Source: Paenibacillus nasutitermitis | Lineage (GTDB): Bacteria; Bacillota; Bacilli; Paenibacillales; Paenibacillaceae | Assembly: GCF_014641075.1 (NCBI RefSeq) | Contig: NZ_BMHP01000001.1 | Location: 1,852,171 to 1,916,170, forward strand | DNA length: 64,000 nt | Reading direction: 5' to 3' | Shown here: piece by piece, positions 9,101 to 17,703 of the stretch | Numbering within the stretch: the stretch's first letter is position 1 | Layout of the letters: the number at the start of each line of letters is the position of its first letter | The notes under the pieces: model-generated | Databases searched by the model: none | Told to the model about the DNA's origin: nothing | The model's input: only the letters and a program-made list of their open reading frames with translations | Position numbers and translations under genes: made by a program

Positions 9101-11224
9101 ATGGTTATGAACGAGATTAAGACGGTACATGTGGTGTTCAAAACCCACCTGGATATTGGATTTACGGACTTGGCTCGTAATGTGCTACGTAAATACAAGG
9201 AAGATTTTATTCCCAAGGCATTGTCATTGTCAGAAGAACTTAATAAGTCAGAGGAAGCAGCAGGCTTTATCTGGACGACGGGGTCATGGTTGATTCAAGA
9301 GTATCTAGCAGATGCTTTGCCAGATGAGAAAGAGCGGATGGAGAGGGCCATTCAGAATGGGCATATCGCTTGGCATGGACTTCCCTTCACTACCCACACG
9401 GAGTTGCTTGACTCTTCGTTGTTTCAATATGGACTATCTATTGCAGATCGGCTGGATAAGCGGTACGGCAAGAAGACGATATCAGCTAAGATGACAGATG
9501 TTCCCGGACATACTCGCTCAATGATCCCGCACATGTCTGCGCAGGGGATTCAATACTTGCATTTGGGTGTCAATCCAGCTTCTAAAGTGCCAAGTGTCCC
9601 TTCTTTGTTCGTTTGGAAAGCTGCCGATGGTTCTGACCTTGTTGTGAACTATGCAGACAATTATGGGAACACCGTGCAAGTTCCTGGACTGCAGGATGTG
9701 TTGTATTTTGCCCATACGGGAGATAACAATGGGCCTCCGTCTATCGAAGCTGTGCGCGAAGAGTTCGACCGGCTGCGTGAGAGGTTTCCTGGGGCCCTTG
9801 TTCAGGCATCGACGATGGACGCTTTCGCGGAAAAACTGCTTGTTTTCAAACATACTCTCCCTGTCTTGACGGAGGAGATTGGTGATTCGTGGATACATGG
9901 AGCCGCATCTGATCCGACTAAAATAGCAAGATTTCGCGAAATGCAGCGCATCAGAACACGCTGGCTGAACGAAGGGCGATTAATCGAAGGAACGCAGGAG
10001 TGTGATACCTTCTCTAATTATATTCTTTTAGTGGCAGAGCATACTTGGGGGATGGATGAGAAGACATTCCTTGGTGATTACATATCCTACACACCGACAA
10101 GCTTTGCAAGAGCGAGAGAGAAAGATAGAGTTACACATGAGGCAATCCCTGCCAAATATCAGTATATCGGCGCATTTGCAATGAATGCCGACGATAAGAT
10201 GTCCGCGGCGCAATTTGAAGGACATGTCAGTGGGGGACAAAGGTCGTACTCACTATTGGAAAATTCGTGGCAAGAGCAGCGTAATTATCTGGAGCAGGCT
10301 ATACATGCTCTAGCTGAAGATAAGCAACAAGAAATGCGTGAAGCCCTGCAGCATTTGAAGCCTCAAACAGAGTTGTTGGAAGATGGGGTGGAGATGAATC
10401 CGCTCATAAACTATAAGCTTGGTCTGTTCCAAGTTACATTCGGACAAGATGGCTCGATAAATCATTTGATTGATCATAAGGACAAGATCTGGGCTGATGA
10501 AAATCACGTCTTGGGCAGTTTCTTCTATGAATCGTTCGGGATGGAAAACTATCATTCGTGGTTTGAACAATACGTAGAGAATACCTCCGTTACGCATAGC
10601 TGGTCGGATGCTGACTTTGGCAAGCCGGGAATGGAGAATGCGCTGCCGACGCCCCGTCATCAATTATTTTCGCCCAAAGTGATTGCTATCCGTGGATTAT
10701 ATGGGACATTGTCAGATATAGTGAAGCTGGAGCTGGAACTGCCGATTGAAGCAGTAGAACAGCTTGGAGCTCCTCGGAACCTAAAAATAGAATATACATT
10801 TAGCAAACTGGAAGCAACGATTGCTGTCACTTTGAATTGGTATTCCAAGCAAGCTAACCGTCTGCCAGAATCGATCTGGTTCTCATTTGCCCCCTTGATG
10901 GCTAATAGTAACCTGTGGAAGATGAGTAAGATGGGTCAGCTGGTTTCTCCTCTAGAGGTTGTCAAGAATGGCAATCGGAATCTTCATGCTGTAGAAACTG
11001 GCGTCCATTATCAAGGATCAGACGGAATGGCTTCCATTGAGACTTTCGATGCTCCTGTTCTGGCAATGGGAGAGAGAAGAATCCTGCAATTCGACAATAC
11101 CTTTCCTTCCTTAGAGGGGGGCATTCATGTACTGTTGTATAACAACGTATGGGGGACAAATTTCCCTATGTGGTTCGGAGAGGATAGCAAGTTTCGATTC
11201 CAACTCATGTTAAACAGCTTCTAA
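9101..11224 (+). CDS. DUF5054 protein, GH38-like glycoside hydrolase
   Basis: 707 residues; ATG with GGAGAGAGGG upstream. The N-terminal half resembles the GH38/57 alpha-mannosidase barrel: KTHLDIGFTD (H16, D18) corresponds in position to the HxD metal ligands of that fold, and WHGLPFTTHTELLD and DVPGHTRSMIP (D133 onward) look like further active-site loops. The C-terminal half is beta-rich, as in GH38 enzymes. No signal peptide is visible, so it probably acts in the cytosol on imported oligosaccharides. It follows the permease by 17 bases and is the only intact enzyme of the operon. The DUF5054 label is confident; mannosidase-like catalysis is inferred and untested. Confidence 0.8.
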   Translation: MVMNEIKTVHVVFKTHLDIGFTDLARNVLRKYKEDFIPKALSLSEELNKSEEAAGFIWTTGSWLIQEYLADALPDEKERMERAIQNGHIAWHGLPFTTHTELLDSSLFQYGLSIADRLDKRYGKKTISAKMTDVPGHTRSMIPHMSAQGIQYLHLGVNPASKVPSVPSLFVWKAADGSDLVVNYADNYGNTVQVPGLQDVLYFAHTGDNNGPPSIEAVREEFDRLRERFPGALVQASTMDAFAEKLLVFKHTLPVLTEEIGDSWIHGAASDPTKIARFREMQRIRTRWLNEGRLIEGTQECDTFSNYILLVAEHTWGMDEKTFLGDYISYTPTSFARAREKDRVTHEAIPAKYQYIGAFAMNADDKMSAAQFEGHVSGGQRSYSLLENSWQEQRNYLEQAIHALAEDKQQEMREALQHLKPQTELLEDGVEMNPLINYKLGLFQVTFGQDGSINHLIDHKDKIWADENHVLGSFFYESFGMENYHSWFEQYVENTSVTHSWSDADFGKPGMENALPTPRHQLFSPKVIAIRGLYGTLSDIVKLELELPIEAVEQLGAPRNLKIEYTFSKLEATIAVTLNWYSKQANRLPESIWFSFAPLMANSNLWKMSKMGQLVSPLEVVKNGNRNLHAVETGVHYQGSDGMASIETFDAPVLAMGERRILQFDNTFPSLEGGIHVLLYNNVWGTNFPMWFGEDSKFRFQLMLNSF

Positions 11225-11410
11225 AGAGAAGGGTGGGAGCAGCCTCTGGACGGAGCCGGTGCAGCTTTTGCGCAAGCGATCGTTTTTGGAATGTTCGGTA
11301 TGCGTGTAGAAGGGGAGCAGGTGACCTTTCATCCGAATATTCCATTAGAAGTAGGTGAAGCTCAACTACGGAATGTTAAAGTGTTTGATAAGATCTATCA
11401 AATGGAATAA
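11225..11410 (+). pseudogene. C-terminal remnant of a glycosidase, in frame after the DUF5054 stop
   Basis: Directly after the TAA of the DUF5054 gene the same frame stays open for 61 codons, encoding REGWEQPLDGAGAAFAQAIV and then FGMFGMRVEGEQVTFHPNIP, before a second TAA at 11408. It has no start codon or ribosome site of its own. The block resembles the end of six-hairpin glycosidases (GAGAxFxQxxxFGxFGxR ... hxPxxP). The likeliest history is a deletion that removed most of a second glycosidase gene of this operon. The family match is by eye. Readthrough fusion is a less likely alternative. Confidence 0.55.
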
Positions 11411-11446
11411 GTTTTTGAAAGTGATGGTAGAGTGAGTCCTAATATT

Positions 11447-11492
11447 AAAGGCGACAATTCGTTTGCTGTTAAACGAATTGTCGCCTTTCTTT
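11447..11492 (+). terminator. Rho-independent terminator
   Basis: A perfect 18-bp stem (11447-11464 with 11471-11488, arms starting AAAGGCGACAATTCG) around a 6-base loop, followed by CTTT. It ends the importer/DUF5054 operon. Confidence 0.85.
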
Positions 11493-11606
11493 ACATGATA
11501 TAATGAATAAAAAATTCGAGACAAGAGACGTGAGTTTCCGAAAAAAGATTATCGTGCTGAGTGCTCTCGGTTGACGAGGCTCAAAGTGGATAGGAGGAAG
11601 AATTAT

Positions 11607-12515
11607 TTGATTCATCGTGAGAATAAGAAAAAAATCACGGCTGACTTCATGCTCATTCTTGTAGCGATTATTTGGGGTTCTGGCTTTATTGCTAGCCAAA
11701 TGGCAATCGATGCTGGTATGAGTTCAGCGCTTATCATGGCTCTTAGGTTTACAATAGCAGCGCTTGTTATGCTGCCCTTCTGCCTGCGAGAACTAAAACA
11801 TATTCGCACCTCAGATCTTCGTCATGGTGTAATAGCTGGCATATTTCTATTTCTAGCATTTTACACCCAAATATGGGGTCAAAGCCTTACGACAGTTTCT
11901 CATAGCGCATTTCTTACAGCTACGAATGTGGTTTTGGTTCCATTAATCGTTTGGGTAACATCAAGAAGGCAACCTGGACTTAAGACGTTTCTAATGGCAG
12001 TTGTTACTTTGGTAGGAATCGGAGTGCTAACAATCAAACCGGGAAGCGTTGAAGCTAATTTTAATGCAGGGGATTGGTTAACCTTGCTATGTGCATTCTT
12101 TTTTGCACTGCATATTACCTATTTAGGTATCGCTATGCGAGAGAGTGGCGCAATGATAATTAACTTGCTACAGATCTCCATGGCCGCAATTATTTCTATT
12201 TTTGTATTGATTGTAATCGATCCAAATGCGTTCAAAGCAGTAGATCTAGGTGCTGGGCTTCCTGCAGCAATCTATCTGGGCATATTCAGCACTTGTCTCT
12301 GCTACCTTCTGCAGACGGCAGCGCAAAAATACACGACAGCTTCAAAAGCTGGAGTCCTGCTTTCGACAGAAGGGTTATTTGGAAGTCTCTTCTCCGTCCT
12401 GCTTGGGATGGAAGCACTTACGATCAACCTGGTATTGGGCGGGTTTATCATTTTGTGTGCTGTAATTTCGCTGGAGGTATTTCCACGTAAAATGAATCAT
12501 AGCAAGGCGAATTGA
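11607..12515 (+). CDS. EamA/DMT-superfamily transporter
   Basis: 302 residues from the TTG at 11607, chosen because AGGAGG (11592-11597) sits nine bases before it; an upstream in-frame TTG at 11571 has no ribosome site. The protein has about ten hydrophobic helices in two EamA repeats, with the family's LILVAIIWGSGFIASQMAI start and the second repeat beginning near LTLLCAFFFALHITYLGI. Such proteins export or exchange small metabolites such as amino acids or nucleosides across the cytoplasmic membrane. It is a single gene with its own terminator upstream. The substrate cannot be predicted. Confidence 0.85.
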   Translation: MIHRENKKKITADFMLILVAIIWGSGFIASQMAIDAGMSSALIMALRFTIAALVMLPFCLRELKHIRTSDLRHGVIAGIFLFLAFYTQIWGQSLTTVSHSAFLTATNVVLVPLIVWVTSRRQPGLKTFLMAVVTLVGIGVLTIKPGSVEANFNAGDWLTLLCAFFFALHITYLGIAMRESGAMIINLLQISMAAIISIFVLIVIDPNAFKAVDLGAGLPAAIYLGIFSTCLCYLLQTAAQKYTTASKAGVLLSTEGLFGSLFSVLLGMEALTINLVLGGFIILCAVISLEVFPRKMNHSKAN

Positions 12516-12629
12516 AGATTTGATTAAAAAGAAAATGTCGTGATAAAAGTGAAATAAAGCCTTAAATCGGATGCGGACTAGACGTTGCAAAGCGTCTGGT
12601 GTTATGATTAATAACGGGTGAAGCTAACG

Positions 12630-13241
12630 ATGACTAACGAGAAAACAAATGAAGAGGTAGATCAGAATCAGGATGTTGATTGGGCTGAACTGGTCAAGGC
12701 TGTTCATCATAACGGCCTCGTTTCGTTGAAAATGTATTTTGACGATGTAAATGGCCAAGTGTCGAACCATGAGGTTTATGGTCCATTGTTTATTTATCAT
12801 GTGACGGATGAATCGGGTAACGGCTATGCATGTGGCTATTTTCTGCGCGAGCTGGTCGATCAATTTCAGAATGGCAGTAATCCGGCAGAATGGATGGCTT
12901 CCTTCTTCTTCGAGCTGATGAAGACTGAAGGGGGTAAATTGCTTCCTGCTGCGCCTTCGAATGAAGAAGAAGCAAAAGCGTTTATCGATAAGATGCTGGT
13001 TCCACTATGTATTAAATCGGTTAAGGAAGAATTCTCCCAGGAGCAGGTTCATGCGGGTCTGGATTGGAATGAACAGCATGGTCCTGTTTTTGAAGCCGGA
13101 TTTCCGGCAATAAAGGACGGCAATAACGTATGCGCTTATCCTCTTCATCTTTTGTTTACGCATCTGCTGTTGAATCGGGATCCTGCGGAATTGCTTATCA
13201 ATGGGCTGTACAAAATCAAAGAAGAGCATGGAGTGGAATAA
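12630..13241 (+). CDS. Conserved hypothetical protein, unknown function
   Basis: 203 residues. The ATG at 12630 is preferred over the in-frame GTG at 12618 because GGGTGAAG lies upstream of it. The protein is acidic, soluble, without signal peptide or membrane helix, and appears mostly alpha/beta with motifs such as YGPLFIYHVTDESGNGY and YPLHLLFTHLLLNRDP. I recognise no domain. The last 60 residues could be a helical domain. It is monocistronic with a strong terminator behind it. Codon use matches its neighbours, so it is probably native and expressed. Confidence 0.65.
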   Translation: MTNEKTNEEVDQNQDVDWAELVKAVHHNGLVSLKMYFDDVNGQVSNHEVYGPLFIYHVTDESGNGYACGYFLRELVDQFQNGSNPAEWMASFFFELMKTEGGKLLPAAPSNEEEAKAFIDKMLVPLCIKSVKEEFSQEQVHAGLDWNEQHGPVFEAGFPAIKDGNNVCAYPLHLLFTHLLLNRDPAELLINGLYKIKEEHGVE

Positions 13242-13281
13242 CCGTTTTGCAACCGCACCGTTTTAGAACCTGTAACACATT

Positions 13282-13311
13282 AAAAAAACGGCAGAAATGC
13301 CGTTTTTTTTT
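13282..13311 (+). terminator. Rho-independent terminator
   Basis: AAAAAAACGGCA, loop GAAA, TGCCGTTTTTTTTT. The A and T tracts on both sides make it potentially bidirectional. It ends the 12630-13241 gene. Confidence 0.9.
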
Positions 13312-13366
13312 GAATTTAATGCCTTCTCCATCTGGAAAAGGTCTACACATCCATTATAATAAGAAT

Positions 13367-13380
13367 TGAGAACGGTTTCA
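13367..13380 (+). promoter_or_regulatory. cre-like (CcpA/LacI-family) operator
   Basis: TGAGAACGGTTTCA matches the catabolite-responsive consensus TGNAANCGNNNNCA at all fixed positions except the fourth. It lies between two TATAAT-like hexamers (13355 and 13386) and 53 bases before the GTG start of the first dehydrogenase, a typical place for glucose repression. Pattern match only. Confidence 0.4.
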
Positions 13381-13433
13381 CGATTTATAATCATCCCAAT
13401 ATCTTGATCAGAAATATCAAGGAGGAGATTAGA

Positions 13434-14444
13434 GTGACGATAAAATTTGCCGTTGTAGGAACAGGCTGGGTGGCAGGAGAGTACATGAAAGCGATTCTGG
13501 CAGATCCAGAAGCGGAGTTGTCGGGGCTGGTAAGTTCCAATCCGGATCGCGCAAAACAAATTCTGGTTGATCATAACAGCGATGCCCGCTGCTTCGGCAC
13601 GTTCGCCGAAATGGTCAAGGATCCGCAAATAGATGCGATCGTTCTGTGTTCAACGCCGGATGTGCGAGCAGAACAAGCGATTCTCGCCGCGCAGAACGGC
13701 AAGCATCTGGTAATCGAGAAGCCAATGGCTATGAATAAAGCCGATTTATGGCGGATGGCCGAAGCGATAACCAGGAATCCCATCCGGACCGTTGTCAGCT
13801 TTGTGTTACGCTGGAACCCGAGCTTCGATACGACCAAATCGCTCATTGATAACGATGCGATTGGCCGGATATTCATGGCGCAGATTGATTATTGGCATAA
13901 TATTGGTCCTCAATACGGGCAGTTCCGCTGGAGCAGCACGAAGAATCAAGGTGGAAGCAGTATCCTGTCTGCAGGCTGTCATGCCGTGGATGCCTTGCGT
14001 TACTTTGCCGGAGAGATCGATGAAGTGACAGCCTACAGCTGCACCACCTGGAGCAACTCGGAATACGAATTCGACCCCAATGCCCTGGCTATCTTTAAGC
14101 TGAAAAATGGCGGCCTCGGCAAGATATCCTCCTCTATCGAATGCAAAACAACGTATAAATTCAACGTTCATTTGCTGGGTGAGAAAGGATCCATTATGGA
14201 CAATAAGTTGTTCAGCCACACGCTTCCAGGTCAAACCGATTATGCTGCAATTCCTACAATATTACCGGACAGCGGTGATGTCTCTCACCATCCTTTTGCC
14301 GATGAAATCAAAGAATTTACCCAATCGATCATAAAGGGAACCGTTCCCCGCTCCGATTTTTTCGATGCCTACAAAACGATGGAGGTTTCCTTCGCCATTG
14401 ACGAGTCTATTCGATCCGGCAGTAAAGTCATTCTTTCATCATAA
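13434..14444 (+). CDS. Gfo/Idh/MocA-family oxidoreductase
   Basis: 336 residues from the GTG at 13434, which has GGAGGAG seven bases upstream; the longer in-frame TTG at 13404 lacks a ribosome site. The N-terminal Rossmann fold carries FAVVGTGWVAGEY (GxGxxA type), then IEKPMA, the EKP catalytic/cofactor motif, and a C-terminal alpha/beta substrate domain with SAGCHAVDALRYFAG, whose HxxD-type pair matches the family's catalytic His. It should oxidise or reduce a cyclic polyol or sugar using NAD(P). It is first in a three-gene unit with a second paralogue and an SGNH hydrolase. Substrate unknown. Confidence 0.88.
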   Translation: MTIKFAVVGTGWVAGEYMKAILADPEAELSGLVSSNPDRAKQILVDHNSDARCFGTFAEMVKDPQIDAIVLCSTPDVRAEQAILAAQNGKHLVIEKPMAMNKADLWRMAEAITRNPIRTVVSFVLRWNPSFDTTKSLIDNDAIGRIFMAQIDYWHNIGPQYGQFRWSSTKNQGGSSILSAGCHAVDALRYFAGEIDEVTAYSCTTWSNSEYEFDPNALAIFKLKNGGLGKISSSIECKTTYKFNVHLLGEKGSIMDNKLFSHTLPGQTDYAAIPTILPDSGDVSHHPFADEIKEFTQSIIKGTVPRSDFFDAYKTMEVSFAIDESIRSGSKVILSS

Positions 14445-14489
14445 AAAATGTGGTCCTAAATCGTTTGCTGGAAAGGGAAGGGAAAATAG

Positions 14490-15461
14490 ATGAGCCTGAG
14501 AATAGGATTTATCGGCGCCGGAGATATGGCGCGGCATCATATGAAGACGCTGCTCGAAATGAAAGAGGTCGAAATTGCGAGTGTGTTTGATATAAACAAG
14601 GAACAATGCCATAAAGCCGCGGAGGAGACAGGTGCAGCCGTCTATGACAGTGCAGATGCCGTGCTGGATCCTGCGCGCATCGATGCTGTCTTTATTTGTA
14701 CGCCCCAGTTTGCCAGAGGTGAGCTGGAAGAAACCGCCGCACGTAAAGGCATACACATTTTTGTGGAGAAACCATTAGGTTTGGACCTGGATGTTGTCCG
14801 CAAAAAAGAACAGATCGTCCGGGAAGCGGGGATTATCAATTCCACCGGTTATTGTCTGCGTTATCTGGATACGGTGCGCAAAGCGAAGGATTACCTGAAG
14901 GGCCGGGAGGTCCATTTGATTCAGGCAAATCGGTATAACGGGAGTCATCCAGCTAAATGGTGGAGGACGCTTGCGCTTTCAGGTGGACATTTTGTTGACG
15001 CTGTTACCCATCAGGTCGATATGATCCGGTTTGTATCCGGCGAGTTTCACGATGTGAATGCCAGATTCAGCCAATCGGCCATTAAACGGCTTGATCCTGA
15101 AGCGACAATATACGATGCGGGGGCTATAACCTTTTCAATGAAATCAGGTTTGATTGGAAGCATTACCGAAACCTGTATGTCCAACTATCACGCCGGACAT
15201 GACATTAAACTGTTCGGACATGATTTCTTTGTACATATTAGCCAGAATGGCATTACGGTCGAAATCGTCGATAATGAACAAAATATAACGCAGACCTCCA
15301 AGCTGGATTGCTACCGGGAGCAGAATAAAGCATTCGTCCAGGCGGTGTTATCCGGCAGACAAGATATTATTTTGTCCAGCTATGCTGATGGCATGAAGAC
15401 GCTGGCGTTTTCATTGGCCGCTAACCAGTCCGCCCTCGAGAACAGAACCATTGAACTATAA
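14490..15461 (+). CDS. Gfo/Idh/MocA-family oxidoreductase (second of pair)
   Basis: 323 residues; ATG preceded by GGAAAGGGAAGGG. The Rossmann motif is IGFIGAGDMARHHM, then VEKPLGLD as the EKP motif, and GGHFVDAVTHQVDMIRFV supplies the expected catalytic His-Asp segment. It is only distantly similar to its upstream partner. Pairs of these dehydrogenases commonly interconvert keto and hydroxy forms of a sugar or inositol, one oxidising and the other reducing. Both lie in the same unit with an SGNH hydrolase, so a deacetylated or de-esterified sugar could be the shared intermediate (inference). Confidence 0.87.
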   Translation: MSLRIGFIGAGDMARHHMKTLLEMKEVEIASVFDINKEQCHKAAEETGAAVYDSADAVLDPARIDAVFICTPQFARGELEETAARKGIHIFVEKPLGLDLDVVRKKEQIVREAGIINSTGYCLRYLDTVRKAKDYLKGREVHLIQANRYNGSHPAKWWRTLALSGGHFVDAVTHQVDMIRFVSGEFHDVNARFSQSAIKRLDPEATIYDAGAITFSMKSGLIGSITETCMSNYHAGHDIKLFGHDFFVHISQNGITVEIVDNEQNITQTSKLDCYREQNKAFVQAVLSGRQDIILSSYADGMKTLAFSLAANQSALENRTIEL

Positions 15462-15502
15462 AGATGTTGGTACGAGCCTTATTGAAATGAGGTTGAGGAA
15501 CG

Positions 15503-16954
15503 ATGAGTACCGATGTACTGCCTTTTCTGGCGAAATATGCGATTAATCTGCGGGCTGCTCAATTTCCCGTATTAACAGCCCGGCGGAGAGGGCATGAAAC
15601 GACGGATTTGGAAATCATAATGTTGGGTGACAGCCACGGCTGGGGGCAAGGCTCGCTAGGCTACGATGTAGTCCTGCCCACACCCTTCACGCATATGGCT
15701 GTTCCATACAGCAATGGATTCTTTGCCAGAGTCAGGAAACATGTGGTGAACAAATACGATTGGTACCAGGACGCTGTCATACCTGGTCCGGGAAACCATG
15801 AAGACCCGATCATGAAAGTCAAAGGGATATCCGATATGCTTGATGTGGAGGTCACTTCTCCCGTGTCAGCGGTCGGCTTTTATTCCCCAAGCCGCCTTGA
15901 CCAGGCGAGAACAAATCTCGGTTATCTTGCCGGGCTCAATAAATTCGGCAGCAAACTGCTTACTATGGCTCCGGATCCAGCGAATGGCAACGAAGCCAAG
16001 TTCTATGTCGATATGAAGGCTTATGCCAGCAAACTATATATCGGCGTCCTGTCAGGAACGGACGGAGGTATGCTGGAAATATCTTTACGGGATGAAGATG
16101 AAGACCGCCATCAGAGTGATTACCCGCTCTCCCGAATGGAGGGATTCCCAAAGGTTACCAGAATCGATCATGGTGTTCATCGGTCTGTTAGCTGCGAAAA
16201 TGGCAGAATTACGCTTCAAAAAAGTGTTGTCCTTGATACTTTCAGCCCTGACGGGGATGAAGAAGTTGTTTATTGCATCGACTACGGGCAAAAGGTGAAA
16301 GGAAGGATTTATTTTTCTTTTGCGGGAGCGGGCCTGCTGGCTGATTCCTTGATACGGGTGGGGGAGTCTCCTATATCCCCGATTGTAAGTCTCAGAGGCA
16401 TAATGTTTGACGGTAATAATATCCGCAACTTCTCGATGGGTGGACATACGGTGGGGCAATGGCTGGGCGACGGAACGGAGAGCTTCAATGATCCTTCCTA
16501 TCCCCATATGGACGAGCTGCTGCGTTTTGTACCTTTCACTCCGTCGCTTGCCATCATACAGGCTCCGATTGTGAATGAATATCTCAGACAAACCCCTATT
16601 GTGACCTTTACGGCCAATTTGACGGAATTGCTAAGCAAAATGAATCTTCATCATAATCATAAGGGAAACAGGAAAATGGATGTGCTGTTGTTTACGAGCC
16701 TGGGGGACAAAGCGATTATATTTGAAGGAGCGCCGTCGGCACCTGTAAGCTATGAAGATTATTATGAAGCGCTCAGACAATTTGCTTCCCTTAACGATTA
16801 TGGATTTGTGGACTTTGAGAAGTATTTCCGGGATTGCGTAAATGCCGGGTTACTGGATTATGAGCTGTTATTTGATGACAATATCCATCCGGGTCCTTAT
16901 CCAAACGAATTCATCGGCAAGTTTCTCGCAGAAATTATAGATTTAATTATGTAA
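15503..16954 (+). CDS. SGNH/GDSL-type hydrolase, large
   Basis: 483 residues; ATG with GAGG upstream. Block I is IIMLGDSHGWGQGS with catalytic S44 in a GDSHGWG context, and block V is DDNIHPGPYPNEFIG with the expected D459 and H462. Between them lies an insertion of over 300 residues with beta-rich segments, so the protein is about twice the size of a minimal SGNH esterase and probably carries an embedded beta domain. No signal peptide is seen, so it is cytosolic. It is likely to remove an acetyl or other ester from a carbohydrate, serving the two dehydrogenases upstream. The catalytic blocks are clear; the specificity is not. Confidence 0.75.
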   Translation: MSTDVLPFLAKYAINLRAAQFPVLTARRRGHETTDLEIIMLGDSHGWGQGSLGYDVVLPTPFTHMAVPYSNGFFARVRKHVVNKYDWYQDAVIPGPGNHEDPIMKVKGISDMLDVEVTSPVSAVGFYSPSRLDQARTNLGYLAGLNKFGSKLLTMAPDPANGNEAKFYVDMKAYASKLYIGVLSGTDGGMLEISLRDEDEDRHQSDYPLSRMEGFPKVTRIDHGVHRSVSCENGRITLQKSVVLDTFSPDGDEEVVYCIDYGQKVKGRIYFSFAGAGLLADSLIRVGESPISPIVSLRGIMFDGNNIRNFSMGGHTVGQWLGDGTESFNDPSYPHMDELLRFVPFTPSLAIIQAPIVNEYLRQTPIVTFTANLTELLSKMNLHHNHKGNRKMDVLLFTSLGDKAIIFEGAPSAPVSYEDYYEALRQFASLNDYGFVDFEKYFRDCVNAGLLDYELLFDDNIHPGPYPNEFIGKFLAEIIDLIM

Positions 16955-17000
16955 CTGACACGCGGTCAGGAAATTAGGGACATAACGAACGCCTATCCGT

Positions 17001-17038
17001 CAAATAAGACCCGGCCCTGGTCAACCGGGTCTTATTTG
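17001..17038. terminator. Terminator shared by convergent genes
   Basis: CAAATAAGACCCGG pairs with CCGGGTCTTATTTG across a 10-base loop. It lies between the SGNH gene and the minus-strand LysM gene and probably serves both. Confidence 0.75.
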
Positions 17039-17048
17039 GCTTTCACAG

Positions 17049-17405
17049 CTAACTTTGATTCGGCATTTCGGAGTAAGTTTTCTGGCAGCCCATATTGGAA
17101 ATGCGCGGCACGTAAACCATCTCTCCAGCCTTCAACTGGTTCGGATTGGCAATATGCGGGTTAGCTTCCTCCAGAATTGCGTGAGGCATGTTGTACTTGT
17201 GGCCGACTGCGGCTAACGTTTCGCCTGCTTGGGCTTGGTGCTGAGCGAACAATGTATCCTCCGATTTTCCGTCTCTAAAGAAAGGAAAGAAAAACGGGGA
17301 CAAGAAGAAAAACGGAAACAACGAACGGCCAGGGAAAAAGGGGTGGGGAAAAGGCCGGAAGAAAGGACGCCCAAAACCGCCACCAGGAAAAAATCCACGA
17401 TTCAT
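17049..17405 (-). CDS. LysM-domain protein with Phe/Pro/Gly-rich N-terminus
   Basis: 118 residues. The start at 17405 is set by GGAGGT seven bases upstream; a longer TTG start at 17420 would bury that site. Residues 1-45 are extremely rich in Phe, Pro, Gly and Arg (for example GRPFFRPFPHPFFPG) with no acidic residue before D45. Residues 57-101 are a LysM domain (AGETLAAVGHKYNMP ... KAGEMVYVPRI), which binds peptidoglycan or chitin-like glycans. There is no classical signal peptide, which is common for spore-coat or forespore-targeted LysM proteins such as SafA. A spore-coat or cortex-interface role is an inference. Confidence 0.75.
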   Translation of the reverse strand: MNRGFFPGGGFGRPFFRPFPHPFFPGRSLFPFFFLSPFFFPFFRDGKSEDTLFAQHQAQAGETLAAVGHKYNMPHAILEEANPHIANPNQLKAGEMVYVPRISNMGCQKTYSEMPNQS

Positions 17406-17553
17406 TAGATTAACCTCCAATTAAATAGTCATATGTCTATAGGTTATTGCCCAGATTAGAATTGGTGATGAATGATTTAACATTTGGGCTTGTTCGCAAT
17501 CAGCGAATTTGGACCAGAACGGATGGCAAGCCCGTTGCCCCCTTCGGAAGTAG

Positions 17554-17703
17554 ATGTTAGATAAAACAAGGAGTCTCGGTTCAAAGGTCAAATATATACT
17601 AGGGAGACAGCAATTATGGCAGGCGGAGAATATTGATCTGTCCGGTGATTACTGGTATATTTCAAAATCAATCCAATTGAATCCATCGATGGAGGAATGT
17701 TAA
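17554..17703 (+). CDS. Small ORF (49 residues) overlapping the alcohol dehydrogenase start
   Basis: ATG at 17554 to TAA at 17701-17703, encoding 49 residues including LWQAENIDLSGDYWYISKS. The stop overlaps the next ATG as TAATG, the arrangement of translationally coupled genes, and the GGAGGA used by the dehydrogenase lies inside this frame. Its own ribosome site is weak (GGAAG). The composition (aromatic, ordered) looks like a real protein segment, possibly the C-terminus of a decayed larger protein. I do not recognise it. Confidence 0.35.
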   Translation: MLDKTRSLGSKVKYILGRQQLWQAENIDLSGDYWYISKSIQLNPSMEEC

